Shown here: piece after piece, positions 57,956 through 58,624 of the stretch | Layout: each line of letters begins with the position of its first letter | Position numbering within the stretch: position 1 is the first letter of the stretch | Assembly (NCBI GenBank): GCA_015680685.1 | Contig: MNCI01023457.1 | Location: 589,823-648,446 of the forward strand | DNA length: 58,624 nucleotides | Direction: 5' to 3' | Source: Gnetum montanum | Lineage: Eukaryota > Streptophyta > Gnetopsida > Gnetales > Gnetaceae | Translations under genes and position numbers: made by a program | The notes under the pieces: generated by a model | Told to the model about the DNA's origin: nothing | Databases searched by the model: none | What the model saw: the letters and a program-made list of their open reading frames with translations, nothing else

Positions 57956-58624
57956 TGATGAGACGCGGTTCGCACAGGCCGCGATATCGCGTACACAATA
58001 TCGTGGCCGACGCGATATCGCATCCCCCGCGATATCGCGTACGCGATATCGCGTCCTTCCCTACGATATTGTGTACGTGATATCGCAGTCTGCTGCCATG
58101 TCTATAAATAAGAGGTAGCTCTCCCTTGTTTGGGGATCCCAATTTTAGAGTAGCGAAGCTCTGGCAATTTGATCCCTCCAGAGTTAGAATTTTTCCCGTG
58201 TCTGCCCGCAGTGTGGTGAATGTAATTGTATGGTGTCTTTATTTGAGTGTGTCGTACTTGGACACGCACATGACCAGCAATAAAGATCGAGATTACTTCA
58301 TCATTGCAGCATTCACTTAGTTATTTTATTGCTATTTATTTAATGTTATTTATTGCTTTCATAGCACAGTGTGAGTATGACTTAACTACGAGCATCTACG
58401 GGTGTGTACGGCTAGTTAAGGAATCGGTTACTGATCGCGATTAGTTTCTCACCCTTAAACTCCTAGAAGCGGAACGAGTACGACTTGATTACGAGCATTT
58501 AAGTGTGACTGCTTGGTAGCCCAGTGGTGTAGCTAGGGGGATCTACGCTTGGTAACCCAGTGGCGTATTTGGGGTCTGCGCTTGGTAATCCCAGTGGCGT
58601 ACCTAGGCCTATGCTTGGTAGTCC
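57956..58624 (+). repeat. LTR H, left 669 bp (runs off the window)
   Basis: Starts TGATGAGACGCGG. The U3 has the best preserved CpG-rich palindrome array (about 57978-58090), including a complete GATATCGCGTACGCGATATC. TATA box TATAAATA at 58103-58110. CCAGAGTTAGAATTTTTCCCG follows as in X. AATAAAGATCGAG at about 58279-58291. The right part carries a tandem repeat of CTTGGTAACCCAGTGGCGTA-like units starting at 58511, 58547, 58580 and 58613. It looks like the youngest LTR on the plus strand; whether it is solo or a 5' LTR cannot be told. Confidence 0.9.

Overview
The window is plant nuclear repeat DNA from a large-genome species. I see no host protein gene, rRNA or tRNA gene. Almost everything is Ty3/gypsy LTR retrotransposon sequence of the Athila/Tat type. 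The elements share LTRs of about 760-863 bp that begin TGATG and end CATCA, a TATA box (CTATAAATA) after a palindrome-rich U3, an AATAAAG signal, a primer site matching the 3' end of plant tRNA-Asp (ideal TGGCGCCGTTGCCGGGGA) and a GTGGGGGTA polypurine tract before the 3' LTR. Every coding region is broken by stops and frameshifts, mostly of the C-to-T / G-to-A kind, as expected of old, methylated copies. The species cannot be named from this sequence.

Layout. Positions 1-31301 are a stack of nested elements. The oldest is E; its 5' LTR lies at 6691-7079 plus 22909-23279 and its 3' LTR at 30457-31301. Element C (7080-22903, target duplication GTAGT) sits in the 5' LTR of E. Element B (7663-14614) sits in the 5' LTR of C. 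Element A (285-6690; left part outside the window) also appears to sit in the 5' LTR of E. A minus-strand LTR called X (1-284) cuts into the protease region of A. Positions 31302-40367 are older flanking DNA: a minus-strand L1-type LINE fragment, a decayed gypsy relict with a tRNA-Met primer site and gag, AT-rich sequence, and a 20-bp periodic minisatellite. Positions 40368-58624 are a second stack: element F (5' LTR at 40368), with element G (47642-57666) and an LTR called H (57956 to the window end) both inserted in its 3' untranslated region.

Two kinds of element share LTR architecture and a gag core. A, F and G carry gag (in A it lies outside the window), protease, RT, RNase H and integrase; B is the same type with RT to integrase deleted. 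C and E have no pol. After gag they carry a roughly 2 kb spacer and then a second ORF of about 930 codons (ORF2) with a basic N-terminus, a globular domain and a coiled-coil tail. The C/E spacer resembles the long 3' untranslated region of A, B and G. It also holds an LTR-like promoter module. In all five of these elements a branch-point-like CTAAT/CTTAAC followed by an AG (AA in C) lies at matching positions, directly before the ORF2 ATG in C and E. This suggests that a pol-less, probably trans-mobilised lineage expresses an extra protein from a spliced or internally initiated RNA. That is the most interesting system in the window.
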